Of a DNA stretch of 64,000 bases, positions 23,759 through 35,700 are shown piece after piece. Location of the stretch: NCBI GenBank assembly GCA_942486035.1, contig CALNXK010000108.1, positions 1,221,001-1,285,000 of the forward strand, written 5' to 3'. Both the position numbers and the translations under genes were made by a program. The notes beneath the pieces are model-generated. The model saw nothing but the letters and a program-made list of their open reading frames with translations, was not told the origin of the DNA and made no database searches. This DNA is from Porites lobata (Eukaryota > Cnidaria > Anthozoa > Scleractinia > Poritidae). Position 1 is the stretch's first letter, and each line of letters starts with the position of its first letter.

Positions 23759-26700
23759 GTAGTACCTCAACCAATCAGAACGCAGCATTGATAATGGCCC
23801 ACTTGTTGGATTTTACTAAATAGATTTAGCCAGGGCTTAAAGCGAAGCTCTCGATAACATTTATAGTTCGTTCAAAAACAAAATATAAAATCGTGTAATG
23901 CTAAGCGGCGAAGACAACGCCGGTGAAAGGTAAAAACAACGATAGGTCTAATTAGCAAAAAAGCAACTTTGCACGTGCACCACACTTTTTTGTAAATTCT
24001 TTGCCGTTGTTTTGCACGATCGACTAAAACGAGAAACTTCCAGAAACTTCTTATTTTTTCTTTTAATAGAGGAAATGTCGAACGTGTTCTCGTTCACTTT
24101 TTTTCACTGCCGCTCATTTTCACCTGGCATTTAATTGGTGGCCGCTAGAATTTCTTATTTTGTCACCGCGGCTACGAAATTTTCATGATGTTCTTCCAAC
24201 AAAAAAATGTCTTCTTTCTTTATCCCTCGCTCTAGATCTCTGTCTCCCTTTTTCTCGGTGAGCTTCGCTGGCCTGCCGCCTCTTTTCTCTTTTTCTCTGT
24301 CTTTCTCCTGCTCTATATTCCAAATTTGTGGACATGACAATTAATCTTAGCTAACTACTTTAGACAACACGGATACAGAAACAATTCCCGCATTCCGTTT
24401 TCGTCTTTATTGACTCTTTAGTTGTCTCGGCTTTACAAGACGCCGGTGGTTATGCGATTTCCCGCCAAAATAACCTCGAGTTGCATTTGGGTTACCATAC
24501 CTGTTGATTGAGTTATTTTACATTGGTTGTCCTGTGGTGCGGGGCGATGGACAAGCGGGCGTATGGTTACGTGATTACCAAATTTTCTCGGATGGGTAGA
24601 TTACTTGATTTTTTTACCCACGGTACTCCGCTACCAATCGAATGAAAAAAAATCGGGGGAAAAATTGTATCGAAACACCTTAAGGTGCGTAGACCATGAT
24701 TATTTTACAAACAGAGTTACCTTTAGGAGTAATGTAATAGACGAAATTGGTGTTTTGTTTGCCAACGCATTCTACATTATCGTTGAGGTTACACGGCACA
24801 TTGACTCCCTTCGTGACGCATTTTTTAGACTTGCCAGCTCGGTTATATGTGTCAGCGGCTTCTGGTCCAGACCAACATTCACCTAACAAGAGTTTCACAA
24901 GCTCATAAATGTTTCATGTATATTGACCATATATATACTGAACAAAATTTGTTAACCTTACGCAAAAGTCAACGACGTCCTATGCCAACCTGACGCAGTA
25001 CAAAAATCGCATATACCTTTTAAAAGCCCTGAAAACATCCTACTTCACAAGTGCCGAATGAGATTAGCCCACGGTCGATATATTAGGGCCATTTATACGA
25101 GGAAAAATAAGACGCGTCTTACATAGGACGCGTCTAAAATAAGAAGCGAACTTTCCGTATAAACAGCACATTTCGTCTAAGATAAGACGCGGTTTAGCTA
25201 AGACGCGTCTTGTTTTAGAACAGCCCTTAACACCTGTTCTTAGAGAAGACGCGTCTTAGCTAAGACGAGAAAAACTTCGTATAAATGACCTTCGCGTCTT
25301 ACATAAGACGCGAACGCATAGTACGCATGCGTTAATTTCTGGCGCGCCACGTTGGATTGCCGATGCTACGGGCAGCATTCACAGGAAAACGAGTCAAGAA
25401 CAGAAATAAGACGCGAACCATTTATACGAGCTGTTCTCGTCTTAGAAAGACATACTCGTATAAATGGCCCTATTAACATTCTAACATGACTCAGAGATTT
25501 CGAGTCAAAATTGCAATTTTTTCCGACTCCATTGTCTCGCAATTCCCAGAAGAGACTTGATAGCAAAGAAAACCAATCCAAATACAAAAAAATTAACAGA
25601 AAGCCTCGGAGACATAGACATATCGAACGTGGGCTATTTGCGAAAAGAATGTATTTTCCTTATAGAGCGTTTTTACTCACATGGCTAGCATCTATACAAA
25701 TTTATTGGAGCAAAAGACAGGATTGGTTTGGGACACCAACAAGGCCGCCGTTTCATTGTTTTGGGAACAATGAAACGGCGGCCAACTCCTTTCTTATGCA
25801 AAAGCTTTCCTTTTTTTCAAAAAATTTGCATAGATGCTGGCCACTTGAGTGAAAACGCTTTATAGCACGTATTCACCCACGTGCCCAGCATCTAGGAAAA
25901 TTCATGGGAAAAAAAGAAATTTTTTACTTAAGAAAAGAGTTCAACTCCCTCAGGATTTGTTTGCAACACCAATATGGCCGCCGTTTCATTGTTTTGGAAC
26001 ACCAATATGGCCGCCGTGACGTCATGACAATAGGCTCCATAGGCATTAAATTAAGCACATAAAAAGGTAATTCGACAACAGGCCTAAAACGAAGACGTTT
26101 AAACAAAATGCTCTAGGCCAAAACTAATTTGCATGCAAACATGTTTTGATTGGACTGTGACTGAAAGAGGCCACTTTCGCAAATTTCCCAGGTTTACTGA
26201 CTTGTGGTATTAAAGGTTTGATTAGTTTAAAATTATTGATAATGTAAAAGGAACAAGCGAACACTGAGAAATAATCACCATAATACTGGACGCTGAAATA
26301 AGAGTACTTCTTTGCATTTGCCGCATTAGCACATCTGCACACCACATCAACTATGTATTCATCCCAGTTTTTCCAGTCGATTCTATACCCGCTCCACTTC
26401 TTCTTCATTGAAGGATCGCGGTCAGTAAAAAGAATATCAGGTAATGGCCTTTTCTTCTTTCTGTCATCCTTAAAACAGCCGACTTTGGTATATGTGATGT
26501 TACAACCTATCTTAAAATAATGGAAACGACATTAGTATGCAGTAAACACACGCATATAAGAACACATGGTTTCGGGATTAAAGCTGATTTAGTTCTTATT
26601 TATCGGGTGCTTGGTGGGAAATCAACCTGAAGATGTTCTCAATATGTTCTTATTTCAAAAATACTACAGATAACATGTTACTAGAAGTTAAGTTAGCAAT

Positions 26701-29700
26701 AGGAATGGATTCCGACGACTGATCTTCAAGCAGTTGTGAACTGTAAGCATCTGCCTCATTCGGTGAGGTCGTCAAGTGCAAGTTGTTGATGTTAGAGGAC
26801 ATATTATTTCCAAATCTTGAGCCCTGCTATGATCCCTTCTTGGCTGTCGGTGCTTAAATTTCCCGTGGCTGTCAAGATATTGCTTGCCTTTGAATGATTT
26901 ACCACAACAGTTGCATTTGATAGAGCTTTTAGACTGCTCGGCTGTCTTTCTAACGTTCATGTAATGTCGAACAGACTACTATACTTCAGTTCCACTGATT
27001 CTACTTTCTTATTCCGTCACTCTCTTCTTATTATATAAGAACATGTTTTATTTATCAGATTGAGCTGGTTCTTATAGATATAATGCTTTATGGGCCAAAT
27101 TTCAGCCTGATGTTCTTAATCCATTTGTTCTTATAAGCGGGTGTTTATTGTATTCAGGAGCCTTAATTTTACATTTTAGGACCTTTTAAAGATCCGATGG
27201 CGGCGAAAGCAGCGAAAACGTCACTTAAAAAGTGAATTACCGCTCTTCCAATCTCCATCGTGTTTATTCCAACTCACTTAATTACTTTGTCAATTGTAGG
27301 CGAACTCTTCTGAGGTTGAATTCCTGAGAACAATATCCAACTTCATACCAAACAGAAAGAAAAGTTTGTTGTTTCTTGTTTACATCCTCCACAAAATGGT
27401 AAATAGTAATGCTATTATTAATCATTCAAGATATTTCTCCGTTTCTGATAGGCTAAAATCCCACGTGTAATTCATTATTACCAGTTACTGTCGACCAAAT
27501 AGGCCATTTGCACGATGGCGTCATTTTACTACGACCAGAACCCTTTTCGTTTTTCTTTTCATATTTAAATTTTGAAATCACAGCGAGGTTTAAATAACAA
27601 AAGCCCTAATTTGAACAAGAAAGCAAAACCCTGAAGGATTCTGGTCTTAGTAGTAAAATGATGTCATCGTGGAAATGGACTATTTAGCAATGTGGAAAAT
27701 GACGTCAACTGTGCAGAATAATTGCCAGAAAAATGAGCTGTTAACCGAGAAGACCAGGGCACGAGATTGAGTTGCTTTAGTAGTGTGTACAAAATGGCGG
27801 AACATTTCACTCGTTTCGCAACGAAAAAATAAATGAACTATTAGCTAAAGACATAGCAAGAACAGCAAGACAACTCGGGGGACGAAATCTGCTATTTGGA
27901 GAATAATTGCAGTACTGAACAGTCAACCCTTTATCTCCTAAACTTGCCGATAAACAGGCAATTGAAGATGAACTTAACATCGATGGAGGTAAGCACGTTT
28001 TAGCTTGTTTGTCAAAAAGAAATTATTTTAAATGAATAATAAAACAATTATCGGATGTGACTGATTATGACAAAAAGGATTATGCACATTGAGGATAGTG
28101 ATGACACCGTCTTTCATTGATCGACATAATACTTTATATCATTAGAGATTTGATCCCTTAAATATTAGTCTTCATTCAAAATATTTTCAACAACTAAAAA
28201 TGTTTATTTTGATTGGAAATGTAAAATTCCTGGCTTAGTCTAGCAGGTATTCTACAAATACCAGTTTTCATCTTCCAGTGGTCGGTATTGTTTTCATTTT
28301 AGACACTTGTTTTCAGGGAGTGGTTCTTCGCATAATAAAACAACTTGCCTTTTAAGATATCGGGAGGAGGCGTAACTGAAGTACTAGGTATAATTTGTGT
28401 GCTTGAAGGAGTTGGAGTAGGCACTGCAAGCAAAACCGAGTCAATAATAATAATAGTACCTTATAATAAAAAGAAATAGTGATTATGGAGCCGAGTGCTG
28501 TTTATGATATGGTTAGGATACGTGGAACATTGAGTTTCGAATCATTTGGTTTCTTCGGATTTCTGCGCTTTCAGTACTACTGTTGTTCTAGTCTTTCTGA
28601 GAACACCTTGGGGTTCATGATTCATGAGTATACATGTACATTTATCACACTGTACGGAAACTCTTGTTTTGTGTACAATATATATTGAACAGGGAAGACC
28701 ATTTAACCTTACTTACCGTTACTTGATTGTTTTGCATGATGTCCCATTTGAAATGACTGTCGCTGTTCTACAGAGTAGAGATCCTTAAACTAAAACAGTC
28801 CCACTCTAGCCACACGGATTTAGCAGTTGCTAAAATAACTTAAATTATAAATCTTGTACCACCCATTGAAGTAAAAATTTGAAGCGTTTTCAGTTTTAGT
28901 TTAGCCTATGGGCAAATAAGTAAAAGCTGCAATATAAAACGGTACAATGGTTCTCCTTTACTAAGACCTAGACTTGAGATTATTTTTAGAATGGAGCGAC
29001 AAAATAGAAGGCTATCGATCCTTTACGTCAGATCGCCAAGTCACGTTCATTTCCAAATTTGAGCAAAGAGAAGGAAAGGATCAAAAAAGTGTCAACATAA
29101 AAACAGAAATTAAAACTATTAAGATCATGATTGAAGGCCTCTTAATATAAACATTCTCCCTGTCTGTACGACAGGCAACTTACTGGTTATAGGCGGAGGC
29201 GTGGTAACGGCCGTCAAGGATGGAAGCGATGGAGTTGCTTCCGTAATACGAGGTTTTGGTGCTGGAAATGAAGGAAAAAGCGCTGTTAAAACCCTAGGAA
29301 AAAAACATCTGTTTGGGGTGAATTGCATATGTAAGTGGTTAGATACACAAATTCTGGATTCACAAGAGGGTCACAAGTATATTACTTGGACGGAGAGCCA
29401 AGTAAAGGATTGGTGATGGCCAGATTGGCTTCAAAGTTGTTTTTTTTTTTTGAGGGGCAGGGGACGTGACAGGAGTTTCACGTCTTATTACCAGTCATTA
29501 ATTAACAAGCTTCCCCTTACCGTCAAAAACATACCATACAGATTTAGCATCGATTTCGTATGTTTGCAAATATCTCCTTTCGAAACAGTGATTATAAATG
29601 CAGTTACTAGAATAAAAGATTTTTTCCAAATAAAATCGGCAAACATGCACAGTTGAAACATTTCGCAATCTACGTGAAAGCATGCTCTCTTCAGCACCAA

Positions 29701-32700
29701 TTAGAATGATTAAAACTCCTAATAAAAAGCCATAAATTTCTGACACAGTATTTGTAGCGTTCATTTCAATTCCTTTGGCAAAAACCATATTACTCCTAGA
29801 TTTTTGGAATTAACAAAATTTCCCTGGCCGAGCTGCATCAAAAACATGTTGGCTTGCGTGATTGATCTTCAAAATACCAAAAATCCTGCGTGTGTTTGCA
29901 AAATTTGCCTTGCAAATTCGCAATAGCATCGGGTTTTGAAAATAATGCTTGTGAGCAAACGGGTCTTATATCATCCCTCCTCCATGAAAGGTCAAGAAGA
30001 GTCTGCCCTATCTCACGCCAATCGGAAATAAATATATTCCTCCACCAGTTTCGTGGGCCCAAAACGATGAAGATCCAAAATAACACAAAAATTTAAAGTT
30101 AAGCGAACGCTTAGACTTGTCAGTGTTGGCAACTTGTTGCTGGTCAAGGCAAATTAACATCTATTGTCTAATGACCAATCAAATTGCCAGCGTTGCTGGA
30201 ACAACGCGCTCCGTAAAAGTGAGCTGCAGGGATCATTAGTGATGTTACGACAGTCCCTCCATTTGTCTCGCCTCCCTCCCCCCACAGCTATAAAGATGGT
30301 TGCCACCCGCGACCTGCAAGATCAGACCGGGGGCAACCAACGACTGTTTTCTTTAAAATATCTGTCCGGAGAAGCAAACGCTGCCTATAATTTTCTTTTG
30401 CTTGAGGACGGCTAATAATTTCTAGATGAACGTTCTATTCATGTACAATTTTCGAAGCTTATCTAATAAATTCCCTACGATTTTCTGAAGTTTAATTTTC
30501 CATATTTTACTACCCACTTTACACTATTTTTCTTAGAAAAAGGAGACCTAAAATTTTCGGATTCTAAAATGTGTAGGAGAGAGGAATCAGAAAAATTCTC
30601 ACTTTCGTAAAATGTTAAATTACACCTAAAATTTTCGGAAAAATAATACTGAAGCCCTTGTAATTTCGAAAAGACTTAACTTCCCCTAGGATAACCGAAC
30701 AGATAAAAGTTTTGTAGCGCCGCTTAGAATGCATTTCTAGATATCTTAAAGTACTCTGGATAGCCTAAAAAGTGTTTTCAACATATTTTGAAGGAAACCG
30801 TCGTTGGGTGCACCTGTCAAACGTTTAGTTGACGAATTAGTCGATTGCGCTGCTGCGACCTAATGTGGCTAGTAATGTGGAAAATAGCTATAATATCGTG
30901 CACGAGTGAAAGTGATTGAAAGAGTAATATGGTTTGCCTCTGGCTTGACTTCTGGTTTTATTTAACCACAACTGCAGCTACAAGCGCTGTTTCGCTTGCT
31001 TTTTAGCAAAAAAAGTCAACGATCGATCATTTGAGGTCTTTTGATAGAATCAAGGAAAGGGTTTGAAGGCTTTTTCCCTTTGCATCGTGTATAGCGTGGA
31101 ACCAATTTACCTTTGGGTCGTTCCAAATGCCAAATATAGAGTAGGCAGAAATCCAAGTCATGACGCAACTTTAACCGCTAACCGCCACGTAGCCAAAACG
31201 TATAGGATATAGCAGTCTCGTTTTTCTGTTTGGTTCCACTTGACGCATTTAGATATTTTGGCGAGGATGGATGGACCATCTTTTGAGATTTGCATCTCTG
31301 TTCTCATCATTTAACCAGGCACAACTTCAACTGAATTCGAAAATATATTGTTTACGAAAAATCTTGCAGGACGGAGGTGTTCCTGAAAGGTTTTGATTGA
31401 AAAGCTGATCGTTAAAATATCAGTTTGTTTTTATCATGGCATGAGATGATTAGTCCTTGCGAAAGCGTTACGTTTATATCCCAACTTTTTCAAGGGAAAA
31501 AGCCAGAACATTTTACGTGCTTTCTTTCATTGATATTTTTGATTTTGTTATTTCTTTTAGTGCTGTCTTCCAAAATTCCCCCTTAATTAAAAAGTGTCAT
31601 TGTTTCGAACTGTTTTATGATGTGTTTAACATTAGACGAAATTATGGTGAAGCTTTTTCGACATTTTAAAGCAAAAGCTTCGGAAGGTTGCTTTTTACCT
31701 AGAAACAGAGCGATTTATTCCGATGATTGGAAGTAAATCTCGCAAAAGTAATTGGAATTGACGGTTTGGCTTAAGACGAGAGTTTTTCAATTTGTTCGCT
31801 TCAGCGCAGATGTCGAGAGTCAAAGGTAGGTGTCAGCAATTGACAAATGTCTTTGGGGCTTGGAATTGACAAAGCCATTATGATGACGAACCAACTATCT
31901 CTCACAATGATGGAAATCTTAGCATTTCGAGTCTGCCAGCAAGCTCTCCATTTAGTATATCGAGAGTAGTCACGCACATTTGGCAAGAGAGAGCGAGGAG
32001 CAGGGAAAGAAAGGGAGTTCGCTTGCCCCTCGAAATAGAGAGGTTGATCCAAGTCTATGACATTTCTCAGCAGTGGTGCTCGTTTGATATTCGATGAACC
32101 AGTTTATGTTAGGAATTCCGAGAAAAACTTGTAATTACCTTGCACATTGATTCCATAGACGGAATTGGTGTTAAGGTCGCCAACACACTCTACATTATCA
32201 CTGACATTACATTTTTGCATAGAACCTTTCGTGAAGCATTTTTCAGACGGGCCATCTTTATCGTATGTCTCGGCGGCATCTGGTCCAGACCAACACTCAC
32301 CTATCAAGCAAAACACACAATGACATGAACATTGAATTAATCATTTAGGAGCCCTGTTCAAATGTTCTCTCAACATCTCTATCGTTTTAAACACATAACA
32401 GAAGTTCCACTTTTTCAATGACACATCCAACGCTAACATTGCTAACCTTATTTTCGTTGGTAGAAAAACCTGTTAGTTTGTTTATGAGAGGAACGTAATT
32501 CATCAACTTAGAACTGCTCGTATTTATTGTAAGACCATTAGTACTAAACTAATCATAGTTATCGCTAAGTGCCAACGAGCAAAGATTGTACCTATACCCG
32601 CGCCCTGTTCAGTTTGTTTAGAAATGTCATGAATTACCTTAATTTATAAAAAATGGTTTGAACACTATTCGATTTCATTAGCAAAAATTAACAGAAAAAT

Positions 32701-35700
32701 AGTGAGCGAAACTGTTCCACTGCATAAAGAATATGAAATCCCAACTTTACATAGCATATTTTTCGAGATATTGAAATTCGTCATTGTCCGAAGTTGCACA
32801 CAGGTCATTTTGCATAAAATCTAGTGGTCTTATAAGCGAACTTAGAATCCTCGAAAAAAAAGAATTAGAAATACTGACTTTACCTAGTATATTTTTTCTT
32901 ATATTCTCTTTTCTGCAATACTTCATAAAAGTTACCTTACACTTCTACTTTCTGTCACATCCCTTCGAGATTCATTCTGCCTTGGAACTTTCGCCCACGG
33001 CCTTATTATGCTGCCGCCTCGCAAAGACGAGAGGCTGCCCGTTGGCAATAACCAAAACGAAGCGCCCTACCCCTAAAATTCTTAATGCTGATTGTTTTTA
33101 ATGTTCTTGTTGCTTACTATGCTGTGTTGTTGTCTTATTACAATAAAACCTCGAAAAAGTGGAAAGATAACGTACTGTTGATTGCAACACTTAGTTTTGA
33201 ATAAAAGCGGCAGCCGAATGAGAGTCGAAAAGGCAAAAATTTAATCCAGGATTTAATACGCGCTGACGTGGTTTTTCGAGTAAATACCGACGGTAATTAG
33301 CTTTTAGAGATTAAAAATAGTCGGTTTAAGGTTTGGTTAGGAAAAAAGGATGGGCAAAACTTTAGGATCATATCGGCTGTGTCGTCGCGGCATCATCAGG
33401 GAGTCCTTTTAACCATCATATAAATTCTTGAGGCTTAATTATCTCAGTTTAATAATCTGCTAAAAGGAAATCACTACGATTTTAACAATAATATTGACAT
33501 TTACCAAAATATTGGATGCTAAAGTGGGAGTACTTCTTAGCCTTTGCCGCGTTAGCACATCTACAAACCAAGTCAACTATGTATGTATCCCAGTTGTTCC
33601 AGTCGATGGTCTTATTACTCGATACCTTGCTTTGGGCATCGCGATCAGTAAAAAGGAGCTCAGGTAATGGTCGAGGGTTCCTTCCATCTTTGAAACAACC
33701 GAGTTTGGTATAGTTGGTGGTGCAACCTGTCTCAAGTAATCACAAAACCTCCATAGTGAGTGCGTAACAAAAAGAATGCCATAAAAAACTTGTATTTATC
33801 TGTATGGCATTACCGTATATACTGATGGATCTAGGGATGGGGCCCGACTGGCAACGACTTTAGCGACTTTATTTTAACAGGGTCAGCCAACGACTTTTGT
33901 CTGTGAATAACTGTTCCAAGAAGCAAATATACAATATAATACATTTAATAATTCTCCCAATTGGATTTTCAGAATTAATTAACAAGATTATTCACTAAGT
34001 ATAATGTGCGAAATAGGTAAAATTACATACTGTATAAAGGACAATTAAATTTGAATGCTAGAACTACAATTATTAAAAAGCTAATAAACAATTAATTACA
34101 AAGATCAACAGATTATGGGTAAATTTTATATTTCCGCCTTCTGATTATCTCAAGCCTGGCAATCCTTTTAAAAACCTCAATAGAGGCAGAGTTTCTAATA
34201 TCATTGGGAAGACTGTTCCAATATTTAGAAGCCCTGAAACGGAAAGTACACTGTGCGGCGGAGGTTCGGCGCTGAGAGAGGTTAAGTTGATTGTTCTCTC
34301 TCATGCAATAAGAGTGAGTTTCTGAGCGTTATACAAACTTAGTACTAAAGTAGCTGGGCACAAGACCATTGAGACATTTAAAGATCATAGTTACATCACG
34401 TAAGCATAGTAGCCCCTCGATGGTGAGCCAACCAAGTTCATGTAAGACTGGTGCAATGTTATCAAACGTTTTTGTGTTAGTAAGTATTCGGCGGGTAAGG
34501 CTTTGCGTGAGTAGTACTTTATGGAGGTTTTTTTCAGAAGTTCCAGACCATACTGTCGAGCGGTAGAACAGTTGGCTAGATACTACGAAATTTAGGATTA
34601 TGCACAGTACATCTTTAGAGAACAAGTGTCGTACTCTATTTATTAGAGCTAATGTTGACAAAAGATGAGGTTAGTGATTACAGAAGAGATATGGCCATTG
34701 AAGGTCAGGTTCGAGTCAGTTTTGACACCAAGATCTTTGACAGAAGTTACAGGTACTAGGTCTTTACCAAGGAAAGGTACGGTGATGTTCCTGGCCTCAC
34801 CCGAATCAGGAAAACATGGTTTTTTTAAGGATTGATCAGAAGGTGGTTAGCGCAACACTACTCTGAAACATGTTTGAGATCCTCACTAACTTGGCGTAGT
34901 CATGAATCAATGCCCTTTGACGCGAACAAAAAATATATCTTAGTGTCATCAACGTAAGATTCGGTGTTACTAAACTTTATGACTTCGGTAGATCATTCAT
35001 GTACCGGCTGAGAAGCGTTGGGCCGAGAATTGAGGCTTGAGGTACGCCATGTGTAGTAGTGAGTGTTTCTAACAATGAAGTTGCAACACTAGTGGGCTGT
35101 TTTCTGTTTGTAAGATAACTTTCGAACCAAAGAAGAGCTTTGTTGGTCGACGTACCTGATTTTGTAATTTGCAAAGTAGGGTTGAATATTGCTAAGAAAT
35201 CCTTAAACTCGAGAAAAGCTAAAAATGTCTGTCGTTACGCTTGTCTAAGAAATTCAGCATTTCTATTTAATTACCTACTTAGTTTTCGGAGATTGTGCTT
35301 TTCACTTTTAATCACCAAGAAATTGCGATTGTTGTTAAAAAGATCCCTTGAAAATTTCGATATAAAAACAAATGTTCCCATAGAATCTTAGTTTGACGAA
35401 AATACGGCTGCTCCATTTCATTCAACTATGTCAGTTTTAAATGAGACGTTTTAACTGACATCAGAACTCATAAATGATTTTTAAAGCAGCTCCAAACGGG
35501 CTTCCAAAGCGTACAGAAAAGCATTTGAGATACTTCTGACGTATTTGGAAACGTTCGGTCGTTGAGTGCCCCTGTTTTAATTTTAAGGTCAAACTAAAGC
35601 TCGCCGCAGTGCCAAGATGTAATACTGTTGAGGCCGGGACCCCTCTTGCATATCTAAAGGTCTGGATGAGCGCCCAACTGCTTTGTCACTAGTACAAGCT

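Larger units (their letters stand above)
21675..24720 (-). other. Large gene intron 13
   Basis: Contains the hairpin at 22963, the nested palindromes at 23317 and dispersed repeats at 23815-23880 (TTTAGCCAGGGCTTAAAGCG) and 24530. Nothing recognised in 21700-22850. Confidence 0.5.
24883..26278 (-). other. Large gene intron 12 (within module 2)
   Basis: Phase-1 intron splitting module 2. It holds the two inverted-repeat elements at 25085 and 25661. Confidence 0.5.
26507..28348 (-). other. Large gene intron 11 (GC-AG)
   Basis: Carries a zinc-finger-bearing inverted-repeat element (26542-27148) and a short MITE (27498-27685). Bases 27405-27500 and 27690-27990 look like a larger decayed element related to 38960-39270; one plus-strand stretch starts MAEHFTRFA and is then broken by stops. 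Confidence 0.45.

Noticed and set aside
24155..24340. Lys/Glu-rich minus-strand frame
   Set aside because: Comes from a TTTCTC-rich pyrimidine tract; no other support.
33727..33730. Alternative AG acceptor four bases upstream of exon 8
   Set aside because: It breaks the frame of module 1, whereas ACAG|GTTG keeps phase 1.
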